Of a stretch of DNA of 54,864 bases, positions 22,891 through 33,735 are shown in pieces. The DNA is from Gnetum montanum (taxonomy: Eukaryota > Streptophyta > Gnetopsida > Gnetales > Gnetaceae). Location of the stretch: NCBI GenBank assembly GCA_015680685.1, contig MNCI01024201.1, positions 1 through 54,864 on the forward strand. Direction: 5' to 3'. The notes under the pieces were generated by a model that saw nothing but the letters and a program-made list of their open reading frames with translations, was not told the origin of the DNA and searched no databases. The translations under genes and the position numbers were made by a program. Every line of letters starts with the position of its first letter. Position 1 is the stretch's first letter.

Positions 22891-23506
22891 CAACCCTTGG
22901 GCACATGATTTGAGGATAGTTTTGGGAGCCAAGTAGTGAAATTCTTGCAGTTTGTTTATTTGAGGGTTAGAATATTTTCCAAGTGCTTGTAGCAAGAGGT
23001 CTAAGTGTAATCAGATCTTTATTCAAGCATTGATGTACGTAAACACACCATTGTGTTAGCAATAAAGACGAGCTCTTTTATTCATCTTTGCAACACTTGA
23101 GACGTTCTTTCTTTATGGATTTACATATCATGATTTCATGCAGTTTACAGTAATGTTATTCATTCAGCAATTAATTTTGATCAATTAAGCAACTAATTAA
23201 AATACACAAGCACAACCTCTTCGAACATATGTGTGACACTTGGTAGCTTAGAAATGGTTAGTGTTTGACAACCTAGTAGTGTTACTTGAAGTTCAGGATG
23301 TGTCTGGGAAGTATGGACGGTTACTTGTGTTAGGCTAGATTAGACAATAGTTTTTTTAGCACTTGATTACTCTCACTTTTATTCTTGTTTTAGGCAATCA
23401 AATTGACAAAACACAAAATAATAAAAATCTTATGCCTTAGTCACACTTAACCATACACTTGCATTTCACAAGTGAGATTGGGAAGACAATGAACAGACAA
23501 CATGAA

Positions 23507-23511
23507 CTCGT
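23507..23511. repeat. Target site duplication of C1, left copy (CTCGT)
   Basis: CTCGT directly precedes TGAAACACC. The identical CTCGT follows the 3' LTR at 41158-41162. This is a perfect 5-bp duplication. Confidence 0.95.
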
Positions 23512-23672
23512 TGAAACACCGTGGAAATTGCGAATTGGCCTAGGGTGAAGATTCACGATTCAGGTGAAAGTTTGCGACAGAAATCCAGAAGACAAAACAA
23601 GGCAAAGAGGCGCGTAGCATCAAGTCTCCAAGTTTCTTACAAATTCCAACCTTACTTTGTTTTCTCTCTTTA

Positions 23673-24196
23673 CACTACATTACGCAACATAGCGTAATGA
23701 CACTCGGCGTAACTCTGCTTAATGTAGCCCGATATCAGAAAGTAACTTACTTCGGCGAATTCGACGAAGTTTAAGGTCTAAGTAGCGTGATATGCGACTT
23801 GTCGCATATTCCGCTAAGTTTTCTTGTTCAAGGCTAAATTTACGCTCCATTACGCAGAGCAGCATAATGAGCTTCGAGGAAGTCAAAGTCACAGTCCAAA
23901 GAAGCACGACAGATTGGTTTCTTCTGTTTGATTGGTCGCTTTACGCTTATTATGCCACGCAGCGTAAACAAGAGTAACTTGTTGTGAAGTTGGCCATTTT
24001 ACGCTCTATTATGCTTTGTGGCGTAAATGAGCGTAAAAAAACTTGAATCAACTACTCCTATGCTTTATTACGCTATGTCACGCTATGCAGCGTAAACGAG
24101 TGTAATATAGCCTAAAGTCAACTAAGGCAGTACTAGACACGCACCTGCTCTCCATACGCACAATACGCTCATCAGCGTATCGTAGCGTAATCATAA
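23673..24196. repeat. Array of TTACGC/GCGTAA palindromes in the C1 LTR
   Basis: About six hairpin-like units (near 23675, 23845, 23940, 24000, 24065 and 24160) have arms such as TTTACGCT and AGCGTAAA around a loop that again contains ACGC. They lie upstream of the TATA box and recur in the same order in the C1 3' LTR (39727-40250) and in C2 (50846-51330). They look like U3 enhancer units. Confidence 0.8.
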
Positions 24197-24356
24197 GGCG
24201 GCTTCAGCGGGAATGGTTGACAGCGTACTTTTCCCCCTTTCCCAAAAACGTGATGCGACATGACTAGTTTCAACATAAAGTTTGCCAAGTCAACGACATT
24301 TTGAAAGTTCGAGACACGTGTCATTAGGGCCGTGCCTTCTCCACGTACTACTGAAC

Positions 24357-24368
24357 CTATAAATACTC
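24357..24368 (+). promoter_or_regulatory. TATA box of the C1 5' LTR
   Basis: CTATAAATACTC occurs identically in the 3' LTR at 40413 and as CCTATAAAT in C2 at 51427. Confidence 0.7.
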
Positions 24369-25107
24369 TAATTGGCGAAGAAAGAAAAGGGGGGATCACC
24401 TTTTAGCAGAGACAGAAGACATTGTTTAAGCGTTGACAGTAGGAGCGATTAGTCTTTTTGGCGAAAATACAGTTCTCTCCATTGGCGATCATTAGCAGCT
24501 TTGAGCAAGGACTACCGAAGGCAAAAAGAGTAGATCAGAGATCGAGAGATCATCTAGTATGATTAGCTAGGTTTATTGATCAGAAACAGTTGATCGATAG
24601 ACATCCAGGCTTGACCTTCCTTGCATTCCACCTTTGGCTTACGAGGTAGACCGAGCTTCATTCTGTACTCCCATTTGAACAGTTTTCTTGTTGTTTTGTG
24701 TATGCCTCGCACAAGATAAGCAGAGTTTGCTATTTGAACTTTTTATACAATATACTCAGTCTTCGAGTCAAAACATAGATCTTGGAATTGCGCATCTTTC
24801 CTAAATCTGATCTTTCTTGCCGCATTGACATTGTCGTTATTTCAAGTTATTTACATTGTTTTCTACATCCTTCTATAATTCATCGAATGAAATTGTTTCG
24901 TAGAATATCTATATAATACGCATATTGTCACGATATTCGTTACTTTACTGGTTAAGTAAGTCCCTGTCTGATTGACAAGACCATTCAGGGCACTACGGAT
25001 TCGTTTTCTCCAGCATGGCCCTTGCATGGATCCGTGGTTAAGACTGTGTACATAGATTTTCGTTTGGTATTTTCCAACGACCAACGTTTTCCATCGTTAC
25101 AGTTTTC

Positions 25108-25125
25108 TGGCGCTAGAAGGAGGGC
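25108..25125 (+). promoter_or_regulatory. Primer-binding site of C1
   Basis: TGGCGCTAGAAGGAGGGC begins 6 nt after the LTR end and is identical to the B site. The matching tRNA was not identified. The leader to the Gag ATG at 25350 holds no frame. Confidence 0.75.
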
Positions 25126-25349
25126 TTGGCCTCCGATCCGTATTTTATGGGTAGCCCTATAAGCAATCTGTACTCGCGTTCATAAAATGTAAATGTAATA
25201 CCTCTAGGGAAGTTTACGAAATCGTGTGGTGTAGATTGGTCATAGCAATGATTCCTTTGGAATCCTACAGGGTAGAAAGCCAAATCGTAATTTTTTTTGG
25301 TCGTTGCCTTTTAAATCCTTTCGTTTGTTATCGTTGATCTATCTGAGAG

Positions 25350-28300
25350 ATGGATTCTACATATGCAACCACTACCACTATGATCACCACTGACTCAGGT
25401 GTCACATTCATAAATCCCATCACCATTCCCAGACCAGCTTCCAGCGCAATAGGACCTTAGGGACTATCGCGTCGTTCGTTAAGATTACAGGGCAAGGATC
25501 CTTCGCACACCATCTTGACTCCTGAAGAGTACAATTTCATTTGCATCAAGATCCAGGCAAAACTTGCCCTTAGCCAGGCCGAGATGGAGGCAAAACGAAA
25601 TTATGAGTTGATCCACAGAGGGGGTCAAGACTTCACCCCTACTGCGTATGACATTATCCCCCTGATTGATCATTATCATGAACTCCTGTCCCAACTGGTT
25701 ATGGTTAGGAATCAGACTACATGATCTATTTTAGAACCTCAAAATGAGGAGGAGGAGGAAGATGAATTCGCAACCCAGTCTGAACACGCGGATTCATACC
25801 ATACCATCAGCCCCCATACATATGTGAATCCCCTATTTAATCCTCTCACCGGAGAAGCTGTGACCACCCAAACGCATATTCCTGTCATCCCATAGGCCAC
25901 TACGCAATCCCCGATCTTGCAGGTACAAATGCCATCTCAAAATAACATGGGAGCAATCTCCTCACCACGTGTAATCAGTATTTTGTCGGTGATACCTGCG
26001 TCTATCACACCCCATTTCATCCCCTAAGTGCAACTCGATAAGACACCTATAACCCACCCGGTGCAAAATCCGGTGCAAACCTTATCGTCGCAGCCCATTG
26101 CAAGGCAACAAATTGCAACCATCGTTCAATCGCAACGATCTGTTCAACAACCTATAGCAGGTCAGTGGATCACGCTTGTTGCACAACACAATCAATCTAT
26201 GTTATACGGTGTACAACCCTTGGCCGCATCTACCACGCATGTCCCGCAGGTAACTGCACAACATCCTTACACCTTCCATCCTACACATCCGGTGACGGCC
26301 AATTTCTCCACTCAACTTGGCGGGTGGTGGTTTTCACAGGCAGCTCCGTTCGTGGCGATAGTCCCCGTAGCACCGCTTGTCAGCCAAACCATCACTCCCT
26401 TCCCATTGCCCGGTGCTGCTCTTTCAGTCCAACCCCCTACTCCTCCAGTGCCAACTTCTTCATCAATAGGTCTGGATCAAGCTTTTTCACTTATCCAGAC
26501 CCTCATCGAGGAAGTTAAGTGCCTTAAAGTTGCTAGCTCTGATACAATACAGCTCATGGATTTCTACCATGATGATCCCATTAGCCCAGTGGTTCCTATG
26601 CTGTTGTTGCCTCTAGGGATGTCATTGCCCCATTTTACTAAATACAATGGGGAAGGAGATCCTAATGCTTATCTTGTTACCTTCAGGTCTGAATCCTTGT
26701 TATTACAGCAATGGCCCCATACAATTATCCGTGTCTTTGCAATGTCTCTGGCAGGTAAAGCCTTGGACTGGTATCTTGCACTCCCTCGCTCTTCCATCTC
26801 AACCTTGGAAGAGCTCCTAACACAATTTGTGACTCGCTTTAAATACAACTTAAAGCCGGAAGTCATGTTAGATCAACTTATGGGAGTGAAACAAGACCCA
26901 CTTGAACCAGTCCAAAAGTTTATACAGCGATGGAGCGCTACTCTGAATGAAATTCGTGAGCCTATCACGGAAACCCATCTGTTGGCTATTTTTAAAGGAG
27001 CAGTTAACAATTTCATCAAGTCTAAACTATACTACCTTGCCCCTCGCTCCTTGAGTCAAGCTTTCGCACAAACTAAGAGCATCCAAGATGCTGCTGAGGC
27101 TAGCAAAGACCCAGCATATGTGGCTTATAAAAACACCAACAATAAGGGTAAAGACAAAGGTAAAGCAACAACGATGACAGTAGCTGCACTGGCTGAGGGC
27201 GCTAAAAAGAAGAATAACAAGAAAGCATCCACAGCGTCTACCGAGACCATGGCTAGTGCAAGTAGCACCGGTCAAGACACACTTGCCCTTGAAAAGCCTC
27301 CACAATGAAAACCAAACTTCGAGCGTAAAGATCACTCAAAATATATAGCCCTGCCTATAAAACATTTGGAACTCTTGAAACAATTATTAGGGGTAGGATA
27401 TATTTAGAATAAAAAAGTATCCGAAGAAGCTCTGCAGCATCATAGGTGCCATTGTGAATTGTTGAAGAATCCTTCTTTAGCCCTACCTAATGAACCACCA
27501 GTTCCTAAGTCTTTTAGGCTAGACCATTTTTGTGACTACCATCAGTTGTGTGGTCACGATATAGATTACTACTGGGTATTGAAGGACGATATTCAATGCA
27601 TGATTGACAATGGTTCTCTGAAACTAGATGACAGTAATCCAACACGTCCCGAAAACTAGGTGATGCATATGTACAAAGACTCGTTAAATGCAAATAATGC
27701 ACTGTACACCATCAACATGGTAAGTACGGATAGTGAAGGGAAGGTACCGCCTAAACAACCCTTTGTTTTACGTGTACCTACTAGTTCACCCCAGGGGGCA
27801 AGTTCTTCACCGGTAGTTAGCAGCTTCTCGAGGTCACCCTTTGTTATTCGAATGCCCTCTCCAGCTATAACTCGGTCTCACGTTAACGATAAAGCCGCGA
27901 CCATGCCCGCGCCTACTCCTAAGGCGCCTTTTATCCTTAGGGTACCAAAACCACTAGCTGTCCCTTTTACATAGGGGCAAGCTTCTAACCAAAATCATCA
28001 ACCGTCATCCAATAAAAAAAAGGAAGGGGATGCATCAATTAATGCCATCAAAAACCACTCTACGCTAGGCTTCACTAAGCCCAGGCCCCTAGCCTCTGTA
28101 CCTTCGCCTGCACCTTATGGGCAAGACAAGGGTACAGAAACATAGCTACCTCCCATTGGCAGGAAGAAACATAACCCTCTGACTAATGCTATTCCACCTC
28201 GAGAAATTTGTCTCTTAGGGCAAATGGAAGAAGACAGAGGAGATAAGCAACCTAGCCGAGAACGGGACCTCCTCGGTGCATTTACGCAAGTCAAGCAAGC

Positions 28301-29162
28301 TCTAAAATAGAAGAACACAACATTGAGCCTCTATGACTTGCTTATGACATCTCAAAAGCACTGTGAGGCTATGGTCTGTATGCTGACATCCATACCTATG
28401 GATGAAAGCTTACCAGTGGAAGAGGAAGCGATACATGCTGTCATGTTTCCCCCCGCCACTGAGCAACCCAAACTAACCCCTTTGACCTTTCATGATGAAT
28501 CCATCAAAGATGACCTTGAGAAAGGTCAAGTGACGACAGAACCCATGTTCATCACCATCCAGGTTGGTCAACATTGGATCCGGAGGGTGCACATTGACGA
28601 TGGCACGACCACTAATGTCATCCCTTATCCTATAGTGGATAAGTTGGGCCTGGTCGACCAGATCAGTCCTACAATGACATCATGCCTAAATTCATTCAAC
28701 GGGGCATGAGTTCAAGTCAAAGGGATGGTGCATATCAAATTTGTGGTAGGAGACCAGTTCCCAACAAACGCCACATTTATCGTTGTCGAGGAGATGCATG
28801 GTTTCAACCTGATTCTAGGGAGGTCCTGGCTAGCCCAACTAAGGGTAGTTTTGTCACTGATACACCAAGAGATACACCTACCTTATGTAGGGGGAGAGGT
28901 AGTAATACACGGTGATGAGATAACTCCTAGGACTGTCAATAACATCGAGGAAGAACAGGGTTCAGAAATCGAAATGCCTAAAGGTCAAACCCATGTCCAA
29001 ATTCCCGAACAAGTCGAAATGAATAACGATAGCCTAGCCTAGGCCGACCTACCATTTCAGGGAGAGGAGGATGATGTGGATGAGTTAGGCCATAAGTCTC
29101 CTCGACCTTACGCACCACTCAACGTAAAAGCCATCAAGAAACAATTACGAGCTAGCGATTGA
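25350..29162 (+). pseudogene. gag-pro: Gag and protease of C1, one 1271-codon frame with stops
   Basis: ATG 25350 (MDSTYATTTTMITT) was chosen because C2 starts alike. The whole region stays in one frame to LRASD and TGA at 29160. Landmarks are TPEEYNFICIKIQAKLALS, the capsid-type Gag domain (about 26540-27130: LMDFYHDDPISP, AGKALDWYLALPRSS, VKQDPLEPVQKF), Lys-rich patches, a conserved stop after GYI (27405), the zinc-knuckle-like CDYHQLCGHDIDYYW with its last Cys lost, and aspartic protease (HIDDGTTTNVIPY near 28590, FNLILGRSWL). TAG at codon 37 (25458) is shared with C2. Other stops include TGA at 25722, TAA at 26025 and TGA at 27306. Most could come from CAG, CAA or CGA by one C-to-T change. 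Confidence 0.9.
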
Positions 29163-29682
29163 CCTGCGTGGTATTTACGTGCATTGTTAGATTTTTACTA
29201 GTTTTTCCACTTATGCTTATCAAATTTGACTGTCATTTTTCTTTAATATACATATATTTATGTTTTCTATCCATTATGTCATTTATGCTTCCTAGTTTAC
29301 GCTATTTACGCTTCTTGACTTTTATTAGTCATATTAGTAAAATTACGCAAGTATGTACACTTTTATCAATTACATTCCCTGACGTATGCAGATGGCCTAC
29401 AACGGCCTAAAACTAGTAAAGGCCTGCAATGGCCTAAAACTAGCAAATTCATTTATATCTTATGCAAACACTATGTGACGGCCCGCAATGGCCTTAAACT
29501 AGCAACTGCATTCGACAATTGCAATAATGCTACCTATCCAAAACCTTCGACAATTCTATCTACACTTTGTATAAATAAAGACATAAATTTAAAAAAACAT
29601 AAAGAAAATCTCATGATTAATCATGTCAAGATTCATATTGCCATTGTTTAACCTCATAAATAAAATCGTGCGTAAATGACAA
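29163..29682. repeat. Gap with GGCCTAAAACTAGC repeats between protease and the antisense gene (C1)
   Basis: Three units near 29390, 29417 and 29474 contain GGCCTAAAACTAG or GGCCTTAAACTAGC, each after a GGCC half. The same motif in complement fills the matching gap of B (10730-10980). The rest is AT-rich with no frame. It holds the 3' flank of the antisense gene, whose stop is at 29683. Confidence 0.7.
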
Positions 29683-32600
29683 TTACGCATCCCCCCTAGT
29701 ACCACTATCGCCCGTATCCCTTAAGTCCGCCTCTAAGACTAATAAATCATCTTCAAATGGGCCGTCCCTTTTAGAGAGTATTCCTTCATGAGGAATATCA
29801 TCTTCATAGGGTTCTTGCACTAACACTTGCTCCCCAAGAGGACGGTCCGTGTCATTACACTCTTCTTCCTGAACATGCTCTTCATTCTGTCCACCTTCTT
29901 CATCCATTCCTTGTACCTACATACAACAAGTACATACGCAAAAGCCATGATAGGACAAGTCAGAAAATTTAAATTCAATAACACTCAAACTTACTCGCGA
30001 TGGCCCTGCATCTGCAACAGAGAGGAGTTGATCTAAACCGACCCACAGGCATAGCATAATTTCGTCTTCGGTCAACTCAGACCAAACTCTGTTTCCTAGA
30101 TTAGTTCTAGCCTTCACCTTCCCTTTCTCCACGCTAGTCCATCGGGGTGGTTTGGGGAAGAAGGTAGGGATTGTAGTCTCTTCCCCGAGAAGAGTAATTT
30201 CCCTTTCCGGGGACGTGCTTACCATCACCTTCTCCTGGAACTTTTTGAAGGCCTTAGATGCACCAAAGACATCGAGGAACAATCGCAAGGATTCAGCTTC
30301 AACGGCAGAATCTCGATAGTGCTGATGATAAGTGATACTTTCTCACTTATACAGATACTTATGATCTTTTTGTTTCTGCCCCCATGCTTGAACACTTGTG
30401 CAAAAGTCCTTCTAGTCCTGGTTCTTTTGGGCCAAGAGCTCTATTTGCATCCTTTGCTCCACCAATTCACGACTGGTTTGTACGCTGTTTTTGACCATGG
30501 TCCAGTAGCGAGCGTAGTCAATGACAGCCGTCCGCCAGTCCTCTTCACCCATTCCTCGCGCTCGCAGGAATTCACATCATGATCTTAAGTCTCTGACCTC
30601 TTTGGTTAGAGACATCCTTTCCTTCTCTGACCTCTGCAGCTTCTTCTAGAGGTCTTCATTAACATTTTGACTCTCCCACAAGGAGCGGGTCGAGCGTAAT
30701 GCACATTTACGCATTTCCTCATAAATGTTGCGTGGCACTACCACTCCTTCTGATGAAGGCTCGATAGTGTCCAGGTAAATGGGCTCCATAGAGTCCCATC
30801 GAAGGCGAGCTCCTGATGACCAATATTAAATCAAATTTAAATAAACATTATAACCTTATAATAAAATAAGCGTACTATAGCTGTAACATACCAGCCCTAG
30901 GATCGACGCGCTCAAGATACTCGATCATATCACTGACAACGCCTTCCATGAAGGCAAATTTATCAGGGAATTCCCCCCACACTCTGCTTACAACGGTGGA
31001 CGGAGATGCATCTCGTTCATCTATAGCGTAATTAAGTCAAAATTTCTAGTTACTAATAGAATTCCTTAAAAATTTTAATACACTGATTACCTCTGCTTGT
31101 TCCAGTGGGGAGTGCATCAACGTTCTCCACCTCCTCTCTCTCCTCGTGCACAAGGGTTTGTGTGTCACTTACTCTAATAGCCGAGGCCTCCTCTTCCAAA
31201 ATTGGGGCCCCTTCTCCACACCGTAATACCACTGCCCTTGTTTCAGGGGTCAACCGCTCTATAGGTCTCCCTGTTTATACCATATAATATAATAATTCAA
31301 AATACTTTGAATAAGTTGCGTAATATGACAATTACCATAATTTTTACTATATCCTTGCACTTACCAGGCGGAGGTTTACTCTGCTGAAACTTGACTTGTA
31401 CAGTTCTGCCCATGCCACCTGTTGGCTCCATAGGCACCTCGGTTAAACGAGGCCTTTTACACTAAATCGAGGCATCTACGATCTCTGCCGCCAGGTGCTT
31501 CCCCCGTGTCGCATCACCGGTGTAAGAGGGAAGTGCCCCACCTACACTGTCGGGGCCTCGCATTCGAGGTGCCGCCACATTCCTAGTCATTATAGAAAGC
31601 GAATCCCCAATTCCCTCTGAAGGATCCTGTGACTAGGTAGTGCCGAAGAGATGGGAAATCCAAGGTTTGGATAATTGGTCTCGGTCCTGTTGCACCCAGA
31701 TCCCATTCCTCTGGACCACCAAAAGTTTGGCAAAACGCTGGAGGCAAGCTATGAAGAAGGCGAAGTGCACACTGAAACAGGACTTGAGCTTTTGGCGGAG
31801 CCTGATCATCTCAGTGCGTAACCCCTCAATGAAATAGCTTGCCTAGTCGAATTGGGTCCCTTCCTCAATCACCTCTCTCATGATACGGGCCTGTTCTATA
31901 GTAAAGAACTTCCCTTGCGAGAGTGTTCTGGGGAAAGCCCGGGCTTGGAAGAGGGGATAAATGGTCTTGGCAACCTCTAACTCGATCTTTTCACAAGGGA
32001 TCCCCTTTGTGTCATTCTTAGTCCCCAACCACTCCTCTAGCTCTTCCTGACATTTGACACTTCTCCTCAATTTTTCCTCTATGGGAAGACCGTCAGAGGG
32101 GATGCCGAAGAGGTCAGTAAACAGCTGAGTGTCGATATCAAAATGCACATGCACGTTACGCACGCGTGTGCAAAAACGTTCAGCCCCCTCCCTGAAGGAG
32201 TTAACCAGGGTTAACATTTTGCTTGCGAGGACATCGAGGGTTACGGCCAGGAACAAATGCATCAGCCTTGCTTCCCGTAGCTTAGTGACCAACACAACTG
32301 GGACCACCACATGGCCGAGCCAGCGTTGTGCTTCCTTTATGTCACCATAACGAAAGAGGAGGGTGTTCGCCTTGCGGTCGGAAATTGTGATGGTAACTTC
32401 CTAGGATTCCCTAGCTTATAACACAAGACACAAGTCAAGATAGCAAAGATAATGTTATGCAACATTTCAAAAAAAAAAAATATCCTGTAACTAATTGTAG
32501 TAATGAAGCCTTACCAGGTCCAAATGGCAAAGGAAATGGAGGAAGCTTCCTTTGCATGTCTGCGAGGGTGAGGGGCGGGTCCAAAGTCCATTCCTCATGT

Positions 32601-33735
32601 AACCACCCGAGGTTCTGACAACTTTTGAAGGAATCAGCATAACGAGTAGGATACTCAAGAATTTCGAAGGCCATTTGCCCCATGACACCGGCACGTACGT
32701 TGCTAGTGGACGTAAACTCATTTATCGTCCTTTCAGTCCAGGTCAATGTATCATTATTGCCCACTAATCCATTTTCATTGATGAAGAACCTGTATCATAT
32801 GGCACATTACTATCCTTCACTTTGCAAATTCAGGTATTAGAAAACATATTAATAATACCACCAGTAAAACAACTTACCCGCTTGAGTAGTACATCGTGCT
32901 CGGTGGATTATGAAAGTAGGTTGAGACGTGACAGGCTACAAACAAAATATTATACGCATGATAACAGCTAAATCTGGACATCTCCCAGATCTAACTTAAA
33001 TGCCTCAATCCTTTGGTGCTAAGTTCATGGTCTTGAGAATGACCAGTATCAATAGCCCCATCTATCAGGAAAGCCAGGATGCCCTATGTAGAACCGACTA
33101 ACAAATGTTTCAAAATAGCTCTAGCCACATCGCCTGATAAATGCGACCACACAATAATACTATAGTTACGCAACAAAAACTGCAAAAACTCTAGCGCACC
33201 CTTCCGGAACCATATAGCCTTCCCCTGCAAACGAGTCTGAGGGGGAGGAATATTGGCTGCGAGAGGGTGTATACAACATAAAACCCTAACTATGTCCAAA
33301 ACGATTAGGACAGGTTTCACCATGATGCTGTACAGAATATAAACACGTTATCATCTAGATTCCATTGCATGCTTAAACTATAGGAAAAACTATAAATTAC
33401 ACTTTAGCCATACAGCTGAAATCGCTTAAACCCTTGCAATAGTACAAGGTTTGTCTCAGACAAGGGCGATAAATGCAATACTATTGCCTAAACCCTCATT
33501 TTAATATGAGGTTTGCATCCTAAAAATCTAGTTTACGTAGATGACGCAAAAGAATAAACATAAAAAAAAGGAAGCATATCACCGAAAGCAATACGAGTAA
33601 GTAAGGGATGATCTACCGATTCAGGGGAGTGACATCTCTCACTTCGACCAAGGCCTACAAAGGATGCTGCAGACTCCCTTGTACTTCGTCGATTTTTGCC
33701 AATTTGGCATTCTTTCCTCTCACCTTCGGCGCCAT
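29683..33735 (-). pseudogene. Antisense eight-exon gene in C1: FCP1/HAD-like domain, helical domain, coiled coil
   Basis: Minus-strand exons are 33735-33617, 33327-32878, 32789-32515, 32414-31365, 31270-31091, 31020-30892, 30812-29995 and 29916-29683, about 1085 codons. Donors fit the consensus well: GG|GTAAGT after 32878, G|GTAAGG after 32515, G|GTAAGT after 31365, A|GTAAGT after 29995. Exon 1 starts MAPKVRGKNAKLAKIDEV. Exon 2 is HAD-like. Exon 4 holds LFTDLFGIPSDGLP and FQARAFPRTLSQGKF. Exon 6 reads FPDKFAFMEGVVSDMI. Exon 7 is coiled-coil-like, then PPRWTSVEKGK. Exon 8 is acidic. Exon sizes match the B copy closely except exons 5 and 8. Stops in exons 1, 2, 4 and 7 disable it. Product function is unknown, and exon 4 might be related to Athila-type transposon proteins. 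Confidence 0.75.
32878..33327 (-). other. Exon 2 of the C1 antisense gene: FCP1/HAD-like domain
   Basis: Motifs in order are VLIVLDIVRVLCCIHP (motif I; first Asp kept, second replaced by Val), IWFRKGALEFLQFLL, SIIVWSHLSGDVARAIL, IWEMSRFSCYHAYNILF, then ACHVSTYFHNP where the family has an acidic DDSP-type motif. The fold signature is clear, but the catalytic set is broken, as in B. One TAG before IWEM is shared with B. Confidence 0.6.

Larger units (their letters stand above)
22766..23511 (+). repeat. 5' LTR of A2, left part
   Basis: The segment starts TGATGAATCG, carries several GATATCGC/ATATTGCG palindromes (22791-22870) and a TATA box, and ends at the CTCGT target of C1. It continues at 41158. 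Together the two parts make an LTR of about 850 bp. Confidence 0.8.
23512..25101 (+). repeat. 5' LTR of C1
   Basis: It runs from TGAAACACCG to CATCGTTACA. It contains an array of TTACGC/GCGTAA palindromes, a TATA box at 24357 and a long downstream part. The same LTR is found at 39568-41157 and, more diverged, at 50674-52238. Confidence 0.95.

Noticed and set aside
26165-26518. 117-codon plus-strand frame overlapping C1 Gag
   Set aside because: It is another reading frame of the Pro/Thr-rich Gag linker, where all frames tend to be open. A similar shadow exists in C2 (53292-53639) only because the DNA is homologous.
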